From assembly GCF_023699475.1 (NCBI RefSeq), contig NZ_JALXFV010000003.1, positions 550,878 through 614,877 on the forward strand: 64,000 bases of DNA, read 5' to 3'. The stretch's first letter is position 1. The number at the start of each line of letters is the position of its first letter. The notes under the pieces were generated by a model. The model was given only the letters and a program-made list of their open reading frames with translations, had not been told where the DNA came from and made no database searches. Positions 61,569-64,000 of the stretch are shown in pieces. Made by a program: the position numbers and the translations under genes. The DNA is from Halomarina rubra (GTDB lineage Archaea; Halobacteriota; Halobacteria; Halobacteriales; Haloarculaceae).

Positions 61569-62429
61569 ATGAGCACGACAGCACGGAGTTGTCCGGAGTG
61601 CAGTGGTCGACTACAGCGCGAACAGTGCGAGACGGTCTGTGGCGAGTGCGGGTTGGTCGTCGGCGAGGACGCAATCGACCGCGGCCCAGAGTGGCGCTCG
61701 TTCGCGGACGACGACACCGACCCCGCCCGCACGGGTGCGCCGCTGACCCGTTCGCGCCACGACCGCGGTCTGTCGACGGAGATCGGCTACTCCTCGCGGC
61801 TGAAGGGGCGCAAACGCCGGCGGGTCGCTCGGATGCGTCGCCAGCACAACCGCGCGCAGATCTCCTCGAAGGCAGAGCGCAACAAGGTGTACGCGTTCAC
61901 CGAGATTCGCCGGCTCACCGACCGACTCCGCCTCCCCGACTCGATTCGGGACCGCGCGTGCGTGCTGTTCGAGTCGGGGCAGGACGCCGACCTGCTGCCG
62001 GGCCGGTCGCTCGAAGGGTTCGCCGCGGCCGCCGTCTACGCGACCTGCCGCGCCGACGACCTCTCGCGGACCGTCGAGGAGGTCGTCGCCGACGCGAAGG
62101 CGACCCGCGCCGAACTCCAGGCGGCATACGACGCGCTCAACCGCGAACTCGGCCTGCCGACCGGCCCCATCGACCCCGCGGAGTACCTCGCGCGGTTCGC
62201 CAGCGACCTCGACCTCCCGCGCGAGGTCGAACGCGACGCCCGCGAGCACCTCGACACGCTCGGCACGGCGTTCGTCACCGGTCGGAACCCCGGCGGCGTC
62301 GCCGCTGGCTGTCTCTACACCGCGGCCCACCAGCGGAGCTACCCGCTCACACAGGCAGAGGCAGCCGACGCTGGGGGCGTGACGCCCGTCACGCTCCGAA
62401 CGACGTACGTCGAACTGACCGAGGAGTGA
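61569..62429 (+). CDS. tfb: transcription initiation factor TFB
   Basis: General archaeal initiation factor that bridges TBP-bound promoters and RNA polymerase. The 286-residue protein has an N-terminal zinc ribbon (Cys8, Cys11, Cys24, Cys27: CPECSGRLQREQCETVCGEC), the B-reader region (DRGPEWRSFADDDTDPARTG, then LTRSRHDRGLSTEIG) and two cyclin repeats (about 95-185 and 195-286). It is somewhat shorter than the usual 310-330 residues and diverged in the second repeat, so it is likely one of several haloarchaeal TFB paralogues with specialised promoters. Confidence 0.92.
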   Translation: MSTTARSCPECSGRLQREQCETVCGECGLVVGEDAIDRGPEWRSFADDDTDPARTGAPLTRSRHDRGLSTEIGYSSRLKGRKRRRVARMRRQHNRAQISSKAERNKVYAFTEIRRLTDRLRLPDSIRDRACVLFESGQDADLLPGRSLEGFAAAAVYATCRADDLSRTVEEVVADAKATRAELQAAYDALNRELGLPTGPIDPAEYLARFASDLDLPREVERDAREHLDTLGTAFVTGRNPGGVAAGCLYTAAHQRSYPLTQAEAADAGGVTPVTLRTTYVELTEE

Positions 62430-62486
62430 TGCCACGCTCTGACCGAGGAGTGACGCCACGCTCTGACCGTGGGGTGACGCCACGTT
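62415..62486 (+). repeat. three tandem 24-bp units at the 3' end of tfb
   Basis: Units 62415-62438, 62439-62462 and 62463-62486. The first covers the last codons and stop of tfb (LTEE, TGA); the second differs at one base and the third at a few more. Each keeps the stop in the same frame. It looks like in-frame tandem duplication of the gene end. Confidence 0.9.
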
Positions 62487-62519
62487 CGAGGCCGCACTGA
62501 CACGGGCGAGAACGAGCCC

Positions 62520-63176
62520 TCACCGCGAGACCGACCGGACGCGACCCGCGAGTTCGCAGAACGCTTCTCCCGCATCGCACTCGACCCGTCCAGCCGGCAG
62601 GCCGTTCGCCATCCCCCGCGCGACGGCCGCCCGTTCGGGAACGGCGACGACCGGCGCGCCGAACGTCCGGGCGACGCGGTCGGTCGGCGGTGTCTCTCCC
62701 GAGCGGTTGAGCGCGACGGCGACGAGGCCGGCGTCGAGTTCCCGGGCCAGCGCCCGCGCCCGCACCGCGTCGGCCAGCGCCACCTCGTCGGGCGTCGTCA
62801 CGAGTACCGACGCCTCGGCGACGAGCAACGGCAGGCCCACGTCGCTGCCCAGGCCCGCCGGACAGTCGAGGACGACCGTTCCGTAGTGGCGCTCGACGGC
62901 CTCGACGGCGGCGACCAGGCGACGCGGGTCGGTCGCTCGCGCGCCGGCCAGCGACCGCCCGCACGGGAGGATGTCGACCGGGCCGCCCTCGCGGACCGCC
63001 TCGACGGCCGCCGCGCGGCCCGCCAGCACGTCGTGGAGGTCCGGGCCGCGACCGGCCGGCAGGTCGGCCATACCGAGGTCGGCGTCGACGACGACGGCGT
63101 CGAGTGCCGCCCCGAGGTTGTACGCGACGGTCGACTTCCCGACCCCACCTTTCCCGCCGGTGACGGCGAGTATCAC
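62520..63176 (-). CDS. MinD/ParA-family ATPase
   Basis: A 218-residue deviant-Walker ATPase with intact motifs: AVTGGKGGVGKSTVAYNLGA (signature Lys9, P-loop Lys14), VVVDADLGMADLP, GTVVLDCPAGLGSDVGLPLL, and VLVTTPDEVALADAVRA. There is no clear C-terminal amphipathic membrane-targeting helix as in bacterial MinD; the end is RVECDAGEAFCELAGRVRSV. Role in positioning or partitioning is inferred from family. Its ATG overlaps the stop of the upstream partner gene by 4 nt. Confidence 0.87.
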   Translation of the reverse strand: MILAVTGGKGGVGKSTVAYNLGAALDAVVVDADLGMADLPAGRGPDLHDVLAGRAAAVEAVREGGPVDILPCGRSLAGARATDPRRLVAAVEAVERHYGTVVLDCPAGLGSDVGLPLLVAEASVLVTTPDEVALADAVRARALARELDAGLVAVALNRSGETPPTDRVARTFGAPVVAVPERAAVARGMANGLPAGRVECDAGEAFCELAGRVRSVSR

Positions 63177-64000
63177 GGCTCCTCGCCCCCGGTTCGAACC
63201 AGGGTCTCGGTCGGAACGTCGACCCGCTCGGCGCGCTCGCGCAGACGCTCTACACGCTCGGCTAGCGCCCGGAGTCGCTCGCGGTCGGCGGTCAGTGCCT
63301 CGTCGAGCGCCCGCACTCCCGCGAGTCCGCCAGCCTCGGCGACGGCCGCGCCCGCTTCGTCGAGGGTCGTCGCACTCGCGAGTCGTTCGGCGAGCGCGAG
63401 TCGTCGGTCGAGCGCCGCGAACTCGTCACCGACGACCGATTCGTCATCGACGACCGATTCGTCGCCGGCCGACCTTCGCTCGCCGTCGTCCTCTCGGCCC
63501 GCGTCGCTCGACGCCGGGTCGTGGCTGGGAGGGCCGACGTCCGGCGTGCCGTGGTCCGGCTCCGTCGCCTCGCATTCGTCGTCCTCGTCACACTCGTGGT
63601 CGCCGGGTCGTCGTGACCGCGTCGTCTCCTCGGCCGCCGGAATCGCGTCGCGCGGCGGGCGTGGGTCCGACAGGTCGCGGACGACGGCGTCGAGGGACGC
63701 ATCGACGCTCGGGACCTCGGGGTGGGTCTCGAACGTCGGGTCGTCGTCGGGCGGACCACGCCACGCGACGCGGACCGGCGGGTCGTCGGGCGTGTCGGAG
63801 ACCGCGAACCCGAGACCGAGCGTGCCGTCGACGACGCCGCTGTACCCCCGTTCGTCCCACCCGGCGTCGGGGACGCCGTCGGTCCGGGGTGGGAGCACCG
63901 TCGCCTCGCCGGTCGGCTCGACGCGGACCTGGCGAGGGCGGTCGGTCGCGAGTCGAATTTCGACGAGCGTCCGCTCGCCACAGCGACGGGTCGTCCACTC
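63173..64000 (-). CDS. DUF7857-like haloarchaeal protein (5' end outside window)
   Basis: The frame is open to the window edge, giving at least 275 residues; the real start lies beyond 64000. The N-terminal part seen here is a beta-sandwich (CGERTLVEIRLATDRPRQVR, then GVPDAGWDERGYSGVVDGTL) like the haloarchaeal DUF7857 family. A long acidic linker follows, then a C-terminal coiled coil (LTADRERLRALAERVERLRE). It overlaps the MinD gene by 4 nt (ATGA), so the two are coupled and probably work together. Confidence 0.72.
   Translation of the reverse strand, partial: EWTTRRCGERTLVEIRLATDRPRQVRVEPTGEATVLPPRTDGVPDAGWDERGYSGVVDGTLGLGFAVSDTPDDPPVRVAWRGPPDDDPTFETHPEVPSVDASLDAVVRDLSDPRPPRDAIPAAEETTRSRRPGDHECDEDDECEATEPDHGTPDVGPPSHDPASSDAGREDDGERRSAGDESVVDDESVVGDEFAALDRRLALAERLASATTLDEAGAAVAEAGGLAGVRALDEALTADRERLRALAERVERLRERAERVDVPTETLVRTGGEEP

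Noticed and set aside
62415-62486. Tandem 24-bp units considered as a CRISPR array
   Set aside because: Units are directly adjacent with no spacers, number only three and carry the tfb stop codon.

Overview
The window is a piece of a haloarchaeal (class Halobacteria) chromosome. The DNA is very GC-rich and the proteins are strongly Asp/Glu-rich. It encodes archaeal-only machinery: PolD large subunit, an A-type ATP synthase and TFB. Lipoproteins carry twin-arginine leaders with a lipobox, and many genes look leaderless, with a TATA-like box about 25-30 nt before the start codon. I see no rRNA, tRNA, CRISPR array or complete insertion sequence. I do not name a genus.

Layout. 0-5 kb: a YihY-type membrane protein, tRNA dimethyltransferase Trm1, an isochorismatase-fold hydrolase, a SWIM zinc protein and HisH. 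5.3-8.2 kb: a PhnD-PhnC-PhnE phosphonate/phosphate ABC importer. 8.3-12 kb: a 4Fe-4S uracil-DNA glycosylase, DUF99 and DUF5786 proteins, a metallo-hydrolase, an acetyltransferase and a zinc dehydrogenase. 12.4-16.5 kb: the PolD large subunit gene, interrupted by a 177-residue mini-intein next to the catalytic DGD motif. 16.7-25.7 kb: a beta-hydroxyacid dehydrogenase-type reductase, a 38-residue zinc finger, a polyprenyl diphosphate synthase, EtfBA, a membrane-anchored winged-helix protein facing a secreted protein and a pilin-like protein, and two methyltransferases. 26.2-35.2 kb: the whole A-ATP synthase operon, atpH-I-K-E-C-F-A-B-D. 35.5-47 kb: a prepilin peptidase, HisI, SprT-like, GlmM, C39-like, aminotransferase and Prs genes. 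47-50.4 kb: IleRS. 50.6-57.7 kb: a second Fe-S UDG homologue, a FlK-type thioesterase beside a DehI-fold protein, a DnaJ-ferredoxin fusion, an MFS transporter, and an F420-reductase-like gene followed by an LtrA-like relic. 57.8-64 kb: an amidohydrolase and Ogt, a HIT protein, and a cluster with a degenerate ParA-like protein, a TFB, a MinD ATPase and a coupled partner gene that runs off the window.

Most notable beyond ordinary annotation. (1) Four copies of an unexplained intergenic element: ACC.TTTT, then a variable hairpin region, then AAAA.C..GAC.AAAA, then a GCTCGCTC-type tract. Three copies directly follow stop codons (SWIM gene, polC, atpD); the fourth lies in the 521-bp divergent gap before atpH. 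(2) Two neighbouring genes, tfb and the gene at 60877-61389, each have their 3' end, stop codon included, duplicated downstream. (3) The PolD mini-intein ends in Gly-Asn, not the usual His-Asn. (4) The thioesterase keeps the exact Thr/Glu/His spacing of fluoroacetyl-CoA thioesterase FlK and sits next to a DehI-family protein that appears to have lost the catalytic Asp. Function calls come from motif recognition and family knowledge; no database search was run.
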